Assembly: GCA_964561545.1 (NCBI GenBank)
Contig: CAZLQF010000002.1
Location: forward strand, 100,139-164,138
From: CAZLQF01 sp964561545
Lineage (GTDB): Bacteria > Bacteroidota > Bacteroidia > CAILMK01 > CAYYUA01
Direction: 5' to 3'
Length of the DNA: 64,000 bases
Part shown: positions 50,495 to 59,601 of the stretch, one piece after another
How positions within the stretch are numbered: position 1 is the first letter of the stretch
Layout of the letters: the number at the start of each line of letters is the position of its first letter
Translations under genes and position numbers: made by a program
Notes under the pieces: model-generated
Told to the model about the DNA's origin: nothing
The model's database searches: none
Seen by the model: the letters and a program-made list of their open reading frames with translations, nothing else

Positions 50495-50941
50495 TTGGAG
50501 TATTTAGAATATGGATACCTTGGGCTGTTTATAGCCACAATGCTTGCTGCTACCATTTTTCCATTATATTCGGAAGCCATATTATCTGTTATGATAATAG
50601 CAGACTACAACGTGGTAGCAACGATCATTGTAGCCTCTTTTGGTAATACGGCTGGAGGCATGATTTCCTATTACATGGGCTATTTGGGCAATTGGGCGTG
50701 GATCGAAAAATATTTAAAGGTTAAAAGATCATTCGTAGATCGTTATCAACCTCAGATTGATAAATATGGAAGTATCTCTGCGCTTATGTGCTGGGCCCCT
50801 TTCATAGGAGACCCGCTGGCCATTGTTTTGGGATTTCTTCGCACGAATACCCTCAAAGTTTCCATTTTTATGTTCATTGGAAAATTGATAAGGTACATTG
50901 TATTGGGTTACCTGACGCTCTGGGGTATGGAAATATACTAA
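50495..50941 (+). CDS. YqaA family membrane protein (SNARE-associated/DedA-like)
   Basis: A 148-aa DedA-related inner-membrane protein with four hydrophobic segments. Signs: LEYGYLGLFIATMLAATIFPLYSEAILSVMII, ATIIVASFGNTAGGMISYYMGYLGN (family loop GNTxGGxxxYxxG), ALMCWAPFIGDPLAIVLGFLR and a C-terminal helix. The start is uncertain. A TTG at 50495 gives the usual SLEYLEYGYLGLF start, while a TTG at 50453 adds 14 residues with two Cys that look unlike the family. DedA-like proteins help recycle lipid carriers in other bacteria. Confidence 0.82.
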   Translation: MEYLEYGYLGLFIATMLAATIFPLYSEAILSVMIIADYNVVATIIVASFGNTAGGMISYYMGYLGNWAWIEKYLKVKRSFVDRYQPQIDKYGSISALMCWAPFIGDPLAIVLGFLRTNTLKVSIFMFIGKLIRYIVLGYLTLWGMEIY

Positions 50942-51051
50942 TTCATTTAATAAGCTTTTTCTTTGCTCTTAATGTAACTAAAGCATTCGATAAATTTCTT
51001 ATATTTGAAGTTGGAAATTTTTAAACTAAAACCATTAAAAACTTAGTGATT

Positions 51052-52599
51052 ATGAACATTTCAAGCATTCGCTTTAGCCAATTATTTATCCTGTTAGCCG
51101 TTGTCATGCTTACGCTTGGCTCATGTAATAAGGATGATGATGACAATGGTGGTAACACTATTTCAAATAACAACAACAACAATAACAACAATAATAACAA
51201 CAACAACGATCAAAAAGATGAGGCGCTAATTATTGAAAATGGAGCGCTAAGCATAGAACCTGATGCATCGGTTCAATATGAGGCCTATTTGGTAAACCAA
51301 GAGGGCAATAAGCAACAACCATCCAATCCTGTTGAATGGAGCTCATCAAATCAAGAAGTAGCAGCCGTCAATTCCAATGGATCTATCAATATTCAAGGCA
51401 CTGGAAAAACAACCATCACCGCGAAAGCAACCCTTGATGGCACAGCCTATGAAACCAAGGTACCTTTGGGCATCTACCAGCCAGCCCCTTTTTCTGTAGT
51501 TCCTTCTGCTATTCTTTGGAGTGAAGGAGCAGGCGAGGTTCAATTAGAAGCTGTTTATTTTGGTTCAGAAAGTCCAAACTACAGTTATGAATCAAGCGAT
51601 CAATCAATTGTTAAAGTAAATGCAAATGGCGATGTCAGTTTTGAAAGTTCTGGCCAGACCAGTATCAATGTAACTGCAGAAGGGCTTGATGGGCAACCAA
51701 CAGTTACAGTGCCAGTTCAGGTGCTCGGAGCACCCAATGCTGATCTTCCTATCACCCGTGTAGAGCTCTCTCCTCAATCAGTGGATATGTTTAGGGAAGA
51801 AGCACAGCAATTTACAGCACAAGCTTATAACAAGAATGATGAACAAGTAAGTGCAGATTTTACTTGGAAGGTTACCGATCGGGATGTTGGTATTGTTAAA
51901 CAAAATGGAACGTTCGAAGCCCGTAGTATTGGCAAAACCAAAGTGAAAGCTGTGGCAAAAGGCGTTATTGGACAAGCCGAAGTACTGGTCCATCCCGATA
52001 CTATTCTGAAGGTTTCTCCTTTTCAGGCAACCGTAGATCCTGGTTCAAGTAAGCAATTTCAATTGGATGCGTACAAGATCAATAGAAATGATCGGAGCGT
52101 TGAAACAATTCAAAATCCAAGCAATATCAAATGGGAAGTTCTGGATTACGGACTGCCAATTTTTAACATAGCAAGTGTAGATCAGAATGGAAATGTTACG
52201 GTGGATAACAGTGCATCACCAGGGCTTAACGCAACTGTGATAGCAAGGGTTGAAAATACCTCAAGCATCCAACCGGGAGCTGCTACTGTTATAGCAGGAG
52301 ACGGTAGTGGAGGCTTTGATTGTAATTGCGGTCAGGGTAATGCTGATGTGGAAAGTATCAACGCTTCACCGGATCCCCTAACCATCAGTTTAGCTTCAAC
52401 CGGTCAAATTAATGCCGATGCGGTAGATGCCAACGGAAATGTAGTAAGTGGTGCATCCCTTGAATATTGCGTTAAAGACCAAACTGTAGCGTCCGTAAAT
52501 AATAATGGGCTGGTTACAGCAGGTACGCCCGGCGAAACTACAATCAAGGTTTGCAATGGCAATGTTGAAACAATTGTGAAAGTAGAAGTTACCCAGTAA
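51052..52599 (+). CDS. Lipoprotein with repeated BIG2-like Ig domains
   Basis: A 515-aa surface-type lipoprotein with signal FSQLFILLAVVMLTLGSC. A low-complexity linker DDDDNGG...N14 (about 26-52) is followed by several bacterial Ig-like (BIG2) repeats. Each repeat has the pattern sssvqyeayl...W(S/K)...D...ivkVn.nG.i.a...G.t.i.a (for example VEWSSSNQEVAAVNSNGSI, FTWKVTDRDVGIVKQNGTF, ASLEYCVKDQTVASVNNNGLV). At least four repeats are seen, the last with a FDCNCGQG cysteine-pair insert. It starts at ATG 51052; a GTG at 51046 is also in frame. Function: adhesion or structural (inference). Confidence 0.85.
   Translation: MNISSIRFSQLFILLAVVMLTLGSCNKDDDDNGGNTISNNNNNNNNNNNNNNDQKDEALIIENGALSIEPDASVQYEAYLVNQEGNKQQPSNPVEWSSSNQEVAAVNSNGSINIQGTGKTTITAKATLDGTAYETKVPLGIYQPAPFSVVPSAILWSEGAGEVQLEAVYFGSESPNYSYESSDQSIVKVNANGDVSFESSGQTSINVTAEGLDGQPTVTVPVQVLGAPNADLPITRVELSPQSVDMFREEAQQFTAQAYNKNDEQVSADFTWKVTDRDVGIVKQNGTFEARSIGKTKVKAVAKGVIGQAEVLVHPDTILKVSPFQATVDPGSSKQFQLDAYKINRNDRSVETIQNPSNIKWEVLDYGLPIFNIASVDQNGNVTVDNSASPGLNATVIARVENTSSIQPGAATVIAGDGSGGFDCNCGQGNADVESINASPDPLTISLASTGQINADAVDANGNVVSGASLEYCVKDQTVASVNNNGLVTAGTPGETTIKVCNGNVETIVKVEVTQ
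51166..51207 (+). repeat. AAC/AAT trinucleotide tract (poly-Asn linker)
   Basis: Fourteen consecutive Asn codons, 10 AAC and 4 AAT, in the linker of the BIG2 lipoprotein. Length changes by slippage would alter spacer length without frameshift. Confidence 0.9.
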
Positions 52600-52633
52600 C
52601 TTAATCAACTTCATTTTACTAAACCAAATAATT

Positions 52634-52668
52634 AAACCGGGTTGGCATACTTGCGGCCCGGTTTTTTT
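52634..52668 (+). terminator. Rho-independent terminator after the BIG2 lipoprotein gene
   Basis: AACCGGG (52634-52640) and CCCGGTT (52656-52662) form a 7-bp stem, followed by T-tract to 52667. Confidence 0.82.
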
Positions 52669-52883
52669 ATGGATAAGCCATTAGCTCCAACCTAATAATT
52701 AGACTGCTATTATCATTTCTTGAGTCGGTTGGGGCTACTTATCAAAAAAAGGTTAACCCAAAATACGAAGCAGCAAGTAAACTTTAACAACTTAAGCCTT
52801 TTTTACCAGCTCTCTTTACAATTTGGTTAAATTTGACCCAACAATTTTCAACATAACTATCCAGTTAAATCTGTTATCAGGGC

Positions 52884-55800
52884 ATGGGAAAAACGATTTT
52901 ATTCCTTAAGGGATTGCTCCTCATTATCTTATTATCAAACCCCGATCTTCCGCATGCACAAGAAACTGAAACCTCACTTGATGATCATGCAATCTTTGAT
53001 CAAGCATTGGAGCTGTTTGAAAACCAAAAATACGGTGCTGCTCAAGAGCGATTTCAACAGTACTTAAAGGTAGGGGAAAGCAAGCTTTTAAAATCAGATG
53101 CCCGGTTTTACATAGCACGAAGTGCTATGGAGTTGTACCAAAAACAAACCCCTCACCGGTTCAAGGATTACATTGAACGTTATAGTGAAAAGCCCAAATT
53201 ACCCCTGGCTTACTTTAACCTCGGTAAATACCATTTCAGGGAAAAAGAATTTGATAAGGCAACTCATTGGTTGGCAAAAATCGATTCCAACCGAACCATA
53301 GCAGCTCATAAAAATGAATACCAATTCATGCTGGGTTACGGTTACTACAAACAAAATGAATACGCTAAAGCCAAAAAAGCACTTGAACCAATTATTGAGA
53401 GTTCAAACAATTATTACGCACTTGCCAATTATTATTATGGTTACATGGCTTATCAACATGATAACTATGCATCAGCAATAACCAATTTCAAAAAGATACA
53501 AGGCGATGAAAAGTTCAGTAAAATCGTGCCGGTGTATATTACTCAATTTTACCTGATGCAAGGTAAATACCAAGAAGCAGCGCAATATGGAGCCGAGGCA
53601 TTAGACCAAAAAAAGATCGGCAAAAAAGATGAGATCAGGTCGTTTTTAGGAGAAGCGAACTACCACTTAGAGCAATACGACCAAGTGATCAAGTACCTTG
53701 AACCTTTGGCAAAAAAGGACTTCAATTTCACCTCTGAACAACATTATGAACTCGGATTTGCGCTTTTTAAAGATGGAAAATTCAAAGCATCCCTCCCCCA
53801 ACTTAAAGCATTGGAGATTCAAGAAGACACATTAGGTCAGAATTTATCCTTCCATTTGGGGATGGCTTATTTGCACACCGGTGAAAAGCTTAAAGCCAGG
53901 AATTCATTCCTATTTGCTTCTGGTTTTAGTTATGATCCCGAGATTGAAAAAAGGGCTTCATTCAATTATGCCAAAATATCCTATGACTTAAATTACCAGA
54001 AAGAAGCCATACAAAAGCTGAGAGCATTTACCAAGGAATACCCGGGCACTAATTTGGCCAAAGAAGCGCAGGCATTGTTAGGCGATATTCTACTTGCTAC
54101 CCAGAATTTTAAACAGGCATTGGAAATCATTGAAGAAATTCCAGATAGGGGTGAAGAGATCAAGAGCTCTTACCAAAAGATCACTTATCAATACGGCGTA
54201 GAAAAGTTCCAGAACAAAAACTACAAAGACGCAAGAGAGCTTTTCATCAAATCTATCCGGAATGCTAAAGATCCAAAATACAAAGCGCTGGCTTATTTTT
54301 GGCTAGCTGAAAGCTATTTTAACCTCCAAAACTATTCCTCAGCCTACCGTGCGTATAAAAACTTCCTTTATGTAGACGAGTCTAAAAACACGCCCTATCA
54401 CACTTTAGGCCATTACAACTTAGGCTATAGCAAGTTTCAGGAAAAAGCCTATCAGGAAGCACTTCCTCACTTCGAGGATTTTATTAATTTAGAAGGTAAA
54501 CAAGATGACCGTAATACTAAAAAATATAAAGACGGCCTTTTAAGAATCGCAGATTGTCATTTTGCTTTAAAAAATTATGACCAGGCTAACAGTTACTACA
54601 GTAAGGTCATTAATCAAGGAGGTCGCAATGTACCTTATGCTTTATACCAAAGGGGCATTATCAAAGGGTTAAAAAATCAGCCCGAAGCCAAAATAGCCAA
54701 TTTAAAGTCCATCTCCCTCAACCACAGTTCTTCTACTTACGTTGATGATGCGCTGTTTGAGATCGCTAACACTTATTTTGAGCAAAGTAAATACAACTTA
54801 GCCACCAATCAATTCCGCTATTTGATCCAGGATTTTCAAGAGAGCCCATATTACAGGGCCGCCCTTCTTAAAATAGGCTTGATCCAATACAACCAAAAAG
54901 AAGACCAGCGAGCTACTCAAACGTTGAAGAAGATCATCAGTGAATATCCATATTCTGAAGAAGCTAAAGAAGCCATGTCCACTTTAAGAAGTATCTATAT
55001 TGAAAAGGGCCAGGCCGACAGCCTTTTTACCTTCCTGGACCAGGTACCCAATGCTGAACTTTCGGCTTCTTTAAAGGACTCTTTAACCTATTCTTCTGCA
55101 TTCAGCCACATGAGCAGGAACAATTGTAATAAAGCCATTCCGGCATTTAAAGATTACATTGACCAATACGAAAAAGGTTATTACATTGTTCAGGCCAATT
55201 ATTATTTAGGAACTTGCTTAGCAAGGCAAGGCAATCGCACCGAAGCTGCTAAGCGTTTTGAAGAAGTGATCAGTAGAAGCCCCAACAAATTTTTAGAGCA
55301 AGCCCTTGAAAAGGCTGCAAGGATCTATTATGAGCAAGAAAATTGCGTAAAAGGACTTCCTCGCTTTGCCCAACTCGAAAAAATTGCCAATCAACAGGAA
55401 AATTTGTTGTTTGCATTATCAGGCCAGGTAAGATGCCACTTTGACCAAAACAATACCGAACAAACCTTGAAAAAGGCCCAACAAATCATTAATTTGGATT
55501 ATGCAACTTCCGAAAATACAAATGAAGCCCGCTTCTACATGGGCAAAACCTATATCGAAAAAGGCGATACAGCCCAGGCTTTACAAAGTTTGAAACAAGT
55601 TGCCGAATCAGATAACAGTGAAAGAGGGGCTGAAGCCCAATACCTTGTTGCTGAAACACAATTCAATTTGGGAAAGCTTGAGCAGGCTAAAAAGTCAATT
55701 TACGTCATTAGAGATGACTTTACGGGTTATGATTACTGGGTGGCCAAGGGCTTCATTCTTTTAAGCGATGTGTTCGTAGCAATGGACGATCCATTTCAAG

Positions 55801-55973
55801 CCAAGCATACGCTGAAAAGTGTTATCGATAATTATGAAGGAGCAAAACTCGAGCAAATTGCCAAAAACAAATTAGAACAAGTAAAAGCATTGGAAGCTCA
55901 ACAAAAAGAGGATGAAGAAGAACCCCGTATGGTTCCGGATACGGTAAATCAGCAAGAAACGCCTCAAAATTAA
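52884..55973 (+). CDS. Large secreted tetratricopeptide-repeat protein
   Basis: A 1029-aa periplasmic protein with signal peptide KTILFLKGLLLIILLSNPDLPHAQ. It consists almost wholly of TPR-like helical pairs: FDQALELFENQKYGAAQERFQQYL, YYGYMAYQHDNYASAITNF, YFWLAESYFNLQNYSSAYRAYKNF, ALYQRGIIKGLKNQPEAKIANL, YRAALLKIGLIQYNQKEDQRATQTL, YYLGTCLARQGNRTEAAKRFEEV and more, at least 15. It ends in a charged tail (QQKEDEEEPRMVPDTVNQQ). The layout is like YbgF/BamD-type scaffolds but much larger. It starts 11 bp before a beta-barrel protein gene, so it probably forms an envelope complex with it. Confidence 0.9.
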   Translation: MGKTILFLKGLLLIILLSNPDLPHAQETETSLDDHAIFDQALELFENQKYGAAQERFQQYLKVGESKLLKSDARFYIARSAMELYQKQTPHRFKDYIERYSEKPKLPLAYFNLGKYHFREKEFDKATHWLAKIDSNRTIAAHKNEYQFMLGYGYYKQNEYAKAKKALEPIIESSNNYYALANYYYGYMAYQHDNYASAITNFKKIQGDEKFSKIVPVYITQFYLMQGKYQEAAQYGAEALDQKKIGKKDEIRSFLGEANYHLEQYDQVIKYLEPLAKKDFNFTSEQHYELGFALFKDGKFKASLPQLKALEIQEDTLGQNLSFHLGMAYLHTGEKLKARNSFLFASGFSYDPEIEKRASFNYAKISYDLNYQKEAIQKLRAFTKEYPGTNLAKEAQALLGDILLATQNFKQALEIIEEIPDRGEEIKSSYQKITYQYGVEKFQNKNYKDARELFIKSIRNAKDPKYKALAYFWLAESYFNLQNYSSAYRAYKNFLYVDESKNTPYHTLGHYNLGYSKFQEKAYQEALPHFEDFINLEGKQDDRNTKKYKDGLLRIADCHFALKNYDQANSYYSKVINQGGRNVPYALYQRGIIKGLKNQPEAKIANLKSISLNHSSSTYVDDALFEIANTYFEQSKYNLATNQFRYLIQDFQESPYYRAALLKIGLIQYNQKEDQRATQTLKKIISEYPYSEEAKEAMSTLRSIYIEKGQADSLFTFLDQVPNAELSASLKDSLTYSSAFSHMSRNNCNKAIPAFKDYIDQYEKGYYIVQANYYLGTCLARQGNRTEAAKRFEEVISRSPNKFLEQALEKAARIYYEQENCVKGLPRFAQLEKIANQQENLLFALSGQVRCHFDQNNTEQTLKKAQQIINLDYATSENTNEARFYMGKTYIEKGDTAQALQSLKQVAESDNSERGAEAQYLVAETQFNLGKLEQAKKSIYVIRDDFTGYDYWVAKGFILLSDVFVAMDDPFQAKHTLKSVIDNYEGAKLEQIAKNKLEQVKALEAQQKEDEEEPRMVPDTVNQQETPQN

Positions 55974-55984
55974 TTTACTAAGCA

Positions 55985-57622
55985 ATGAAGCATTTTTTGA
56001 CCCTGCAATTTCTGTTATTGGCATCGCTGTTATCAACAAGCTTTTTGGGGAAGGCGCAAGATGATGAGGAGTCATTTAAAGAAGAGATTGAAATTGTAAA
56101 GCCCTACAAGCCCAAAATAACCGATGCTGTAAAACTACCGGTTCAAGCGGGCCAGGAAAGGCTTGAAATTGAACAACCCACACTGGAATACGATACATTT
56201 AGCAAACCATTTGAAATGCCGCCCGATGATGAAAAATTGCCCGCAGTATCGCTTGGCAGTCAAAAACTTGACCCGCTTAAGCGAAGCTACATCAAGCTTG
56301 GAGCCGGCAATTACGCGAATGTAGCGGGAGAAGCTCATTACAATAGTCTACGCAATGAGGACCAATTGCTTACAGGCTATTTCAAACACCGGTCTGGTAA
56401 AGGCCCTGTAGATCAATCTCAATTCGGTAAGCAAACCTTCAAAACCAAGGCAGCTCAGTATTACGATGCAACCACATTAGCCGGCAATGTTCATTTTAAC
56501 AACGAATTGTTCCGTTATTACGGTTTTGATCACGACAACGACCAAGCTGAGGAAGACAGCATCAAGCAGCGCTATACCCGGTATGGAATTGAAGCCAATT
56601 TTAACAATGACCGGGCCGATACCAGCAAGCTTAATTATGGAGCCAATGTAGGGTTTGATGGCTTATCAAGCTTTCAGGGCACCGAAGAGATCAATGTTAG
56701 TGTTGGAGGACGTCTAAAAGAGTATTTTCAAGGCAATGCTGTTGAGATAAAAAGCCAATACGATTATTACCAATACAATTACAAAGAGGATTTTGAAAGG
56801 CATGTCTTCAAGCTTCAACCCCATTATATCCTTAACCATGAAATGGGACAGGCCAAAATTGGCTTCAACATTGCCAACGAACAGGATTCAACAGGTGAGT
56901 TTCACTTTTATCCTGATATAGAAGCTGAAATTCCACTAATAGAAGATAAGCTCATTGCCTTTGGCGGTATTAAAGGTGATTTAAAAGTAAATTCCTACCA
57001 ATCCTTAACTAAAGAAAATCGCTACCTGCATCCCCGTACCAACATTAGGAACACCAATCATAAACTTAACATTTCAGCCGGGATTAAAGGACGTTTCAAA
57101 GATCAAACCGCTTATCAATTAGGCATCCATTACCAAAATGTGGAAAATTTCTATTATTTCGTAAACAATCCGGAAGATCCCAAAACTTTCAAAATCCAGT
57201 ACGATAGTGCAGTGACAGCAATCGTAAAAATTCACGGGGAATTGGATTACCAAGTGCACGATAATTTTAAAGTAGCTTTGGCTGCTAATTACCGTCAATT
57301 CACATTGGCCTCATCCCAAGAACCTTGGCACCGTCCGAATTTCGATTTTAAGACGTCAGCTTTTTACAAAATTGGCGACAAGGTCAGATTTCATACAAAT
57401 ATCATGGGATATAGCCAAAGAAAAGCGCTTGACGATATGGGTGAAGCCAAAAACCTTGATGGCATCATTGACCTGAATTTTGGCATAGACTACAGCTTTT
57501 CAAATGCCTTTACCGCTTATTTCAATTTCAACAACATTTTAGCCCAGGAATATGAATACTGGAACAAATACCCACGGCAAGGTTTTCACGTAATGGGAGG
57601 TGTAAAGTTGAACCTTTTTTGA
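55985..57622 (+). CDS. Outer-membrane beta-barrel protein (TonB-receptor-like, no plug)
   Basis: A 545-aa outer-membrane protein with signal FLTLQFLLLASLLSTSFLGKAQ. The mature N-terminus has EEIEIVKPYKPKITDAVKLPVQ, a short conserved-looking periplasmic segment. The rest is dense in amphipathic Y/F/N-rich strands with regular alternation (YDYYQYNYKEDFERHVFKLQPHYIL, KLNISAGIKGRF, YFNFNNILAQEYEYWNKYPRQGFHVMGGVKLNLF) ending in the aromatic C-terminal Phe of barrel proteins. It lacks a plug domain and TonB box. It is co-transcribed with the TPR protein 11 bp upstream. Confidence 0.82.
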   Translation: MKHFLTLQFLLLASLLSTSFLGKAQDDEESFKEEIEIVKPYKPKITDAVKLPVQAGQERLEIEQPTLEYDTFSKPFEMPPDDEKLPAVSLGSQKLDPLKRSYIKLGAGNYANVAGEAHYNSLRNEDQLLTGYFKHRSGKGPVDQSQFGKQTFKTKAAQYYDATTLAGNVHFNNELFRYYGFDHDNDQAEEDSIKQRYTRYGIEANFNNDRADTSKLNYGANVGFDGLSSFQGTEEINVSVGGRLKEYFQGNAVEIKSQYDYYQYNYKEDFERHVFKLQPHYILNHEMGQAKIGFNIANEQDSTGEFHFYPDIEAEIPLIEDKLIAFGGIKGDLKVNSYQSLTKENRYLHPRTNIRNTNHKLNISAGIKGRFKDQTAYQLGIHYQNVENFYYFVNNPEDPKTFKIQYDSAVTAIVKIHGELDYQVHDNFKVALAANYRQFTLASSQEPWHRPNFDFKTSAFYKIGDKVRFHTNIMGYSQRKALDDMGEAKNLDGIIDLNFGIDYSFSNAFTAYFNFNNILAQEYEYWNKYPRQGFHVMGGVKLNLF

Positions 57623-57729
57623 AAAAGCGTTTAGAACTTGGAGTTTAGATGTTAGGGTGTTCAAGGTTTGAAGTTTGAGGCAAAAATTATTCTTATGAAC
57701 TCCATCCTTTACCAGATGCATAAACCCTC

Positions 57730-58311
57730 CTATATCCTCTCAACAACCCCATCTTTATGTTGGTAACCTTCTCCACTAATGGGGCAATAAGCTTTACCAT
57801 CTTTATCAAACGTAAGTTTGCCCCCGCTTTCACTCATCCAACCAGAATGACGGCTGGGATTGCCTACCATGAGTGCATAAGCAGGTACATCTTTTGTAAC
57901 AACTGCCCCAGCTCCAATGAAGGCATGCTTACCAATTTCAATTCCGCAAATGATAGTGGCATTGGCACCAATGGTCGCACCTTTTCTTGCCAATGTTTTT
58001 TTGAATTCCTCTTTGCGCTCTACTCCGCTTCTTGGATTTAAGACATTTGTAAAAACCATAGAAGGTCCGAGGAAAACCTCATCCTCGCAAATCACCCCCT
58101 CATAAATGGATACATTGTTTTGTACTTTTACTTGATTTCCAATCACTACATTTTTACCAACAAAAACATTCTGTCCAAAGGAGCATTGGCTGCCTATTTT
58201 GGCATTGGCCATCATATGACAAAAATGCCAGACCTTGGTGCTTTCTCCTATTTGGCATCCTTCATCTACGTAAGAGGACGGATGAACAAAAGCGCTTTCA
58301 GCGATTGACAT
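57730..58311 (-). CDS. Left-handed beta-helix N-acetyltransferase (WlbB/WbpD-like)
   Basis: A 193-aa acetyl-CoA-dependent sugar acetyltransferase with hexapeptide repeats: FVHPSSYVDEGCQIGESTKVWHFCHM, AKIGSQCSFGQNVFVGKNVVIGNQVKVQNNV, VFLGPSMVFTNVLNPRSGVERKEEFKKTLARKGATIGANATI and HAFIGAGAVVTKDVPAYALMVGNPSRHSGWMS. This matches WlbB/WbpD, which acetylate UDP-GlcNAc3NA to UDP-GlcNAc(3NAc)A. The adjacent dehydrogenase gene (overlap 14 bp) is the matching WlbA/WbpB, which supports that pathway. It is the last gene of the minus-strand polysaccharide cluster. Confidence 0.88.
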   Translation of the reverse strand: MSIAESAFVHPSSYVDEGCQIGESTKVWHFCHMMANAKIGSQCSFGQNVFVGKNVVIGNQVKVQNNVSIYEGVICEDEVFLGPSMVFTNVLNPRSGVERKEEFKKTLARKGATIGANATIICGIEIGKHAFIGAGAVVTKDVPAYALMVGNPSRHSGWMSESGGKLTFDKDGKAYCPISGEGYQHKDGVVERI

Positions 58312-59353
58312 TGGCCTTTGCTTTTAATTGCTTAAGATCACGGTGTTGATAGGTTTTGTCGATGATTTCTACCACCTTGGCAGCTTCATAAGCATTGGTG
58401 CCATTGGATTTTCTGCCCTTTAAATGGTCAATTACATCCTGAAGGAACTGGTAATGGTTGCCGGCACTTCCCATAAAACCATCGTAACTATTGGGCGGAT
58501 TGGTTGCAGCTAAATCAGGTTTTCCCATATTTTTCACATTGAAATAGGAGATCTCATTCATGTATTGGCCGCCTATTTTTAAACAACCCTTCTCTCCTAT
58601 TACCGCAATACTGCTCTCCATGTTTTGCTCCCAGCAGGAAATGGAATAGTTGATAGAACCTTTGCCGCCACTTACAAGATCAAAAGTTACCATACCAGAA
58701 TCTTCAAATTCAATTTGCTCCTGGTGATTGAAGTTTGAGAACGTGGCATGAACATTTGCAACATCCCCAAATACCCAGTAAAGAATATCAATAAAATGGC
58801 TGAATTGGGTTAGCAGCGCACCGCCATCTTCTTCCAGCGTTCCCCGCCATGATCCGGATTTGTAATAACGCTCATCCCGGTTCCAGAAGCAATTGACCTG
58901 CACCATGTAAACCTGACCTAAATTACCGTTTTCAATCGTTTCTTTAAGAAACTTGGCAGGCGGATTAAAGCGATTCTGCTTAACAACAAACACTTCTTTG
59001 CGATGGGCTTTAGCCGTATCAAGGATCCATTGAGCCTGTGCTGCATGAATGGCCATGGGTTTTTCGATCACCACATGGTAACCATTTTCCAGGGCTTGCA
59101 GGGCTAATGGCGCGTGCGATCCATTGGGCGTGCAAATATGAATTAAATCTGAATTACCCTGATCCGCATTTATAAATTCTTCCAGCCTGGCATAGAAAGG
59201 CACCTTTTCGTAGCTTTCAAGAACCTTTTTTTGAGTCGGTTCGGTATCTATGACACCCGCTAAGCAAGCTTCGGGATGAGCCTTCACCATATCCAAGTGA
59301 CGATTGCCAATATTGCCCAATCCGGCAACTGCTATATGAATTTGCTTATCCAA
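58298..59353 (-). CDS. Gfo/Idh/MocA oxidoreductase (WlbA/WbpB-like)
   Basis: A 351-aa NAD-dependent sugar oxidoreductase. Rossmann motif AGLGNIGNRHLDM (10-22); the family Lys is in HVVIEKPMA (EKP) and the active-site region is VKQNRFNPPAKFLKE, then GTLEEDGGALLTQFSHFIDIL. This fits WlbA/WbpB, which oxidises UDP-GlcNAcA at C3. It overlaps the acetyltransferase gene by 14 bp, so the two act in one pathway. A DegT aminotransferase, the expected third partner, lies in the same cluster but is separated by other genes; the UDP-GlcNAc 6-dehydrogenase (WbpA) is not in the window. Confidence 0.88.
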   Translation of the reverse strand: MDKQIHIAVAGLGNIGNRHLDMVKAHPEACLAGVIDTEPTQKKVLESYEKVPFYARLEEFINADQGNSDLIHICTPNGSHAPLALQALENGYHVVIEKPMAIHAAQAQWILDTAKAHRKEVFVVKQNRFNPPAKFLKETIENGNLGQVYMVQVNCFWNRDERYYKSGSWRGTLEEDGGALLTQFSHFIDILYWVFGDVANVHATFSNFNHQEQIEFEDSGMVTFDLVSGGKGSINYSISCWEQNMESSIAVIGEKGCLKIGGQYMNEISYFNVKNMGKPDLAATNPPNSYDGFMGSAGNHYQFLQDVIDHLKGRKSNGTNAYEAAKVVEIIDKTYQHRDLKQLKAKANVNR

Positions 59354-59601
59354 AATTTTTGTTAGTTAAATATTTACGGTTAACGCTTGAAAAGCTAATA
59401 TCTTGTTTAATGGAACAAAATTAAATGAAGGCAAAAAATCTTTAACGTAGCATAAGAAAAAAAAGTGCTGTAGTAGCATAAAATAAGATTTCAGGAGCTT
59501 TTTATCTTTTTTAAGATCGAGAAATAAATTTGCCAGCCATTGATCTGTGCAAGAAGCCTGCACTTTAAAGTTTTCAAGGAATTCCAACGTTGCAACTTTC
59601 A

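Noticed and set aside
51166..51207. Poly-Asn tract as an on/off phase-variation switch
   Set aside because: Trinucleotide slippage keeps the frame, so it cannot switch the gene off; only length tuning is plausible.
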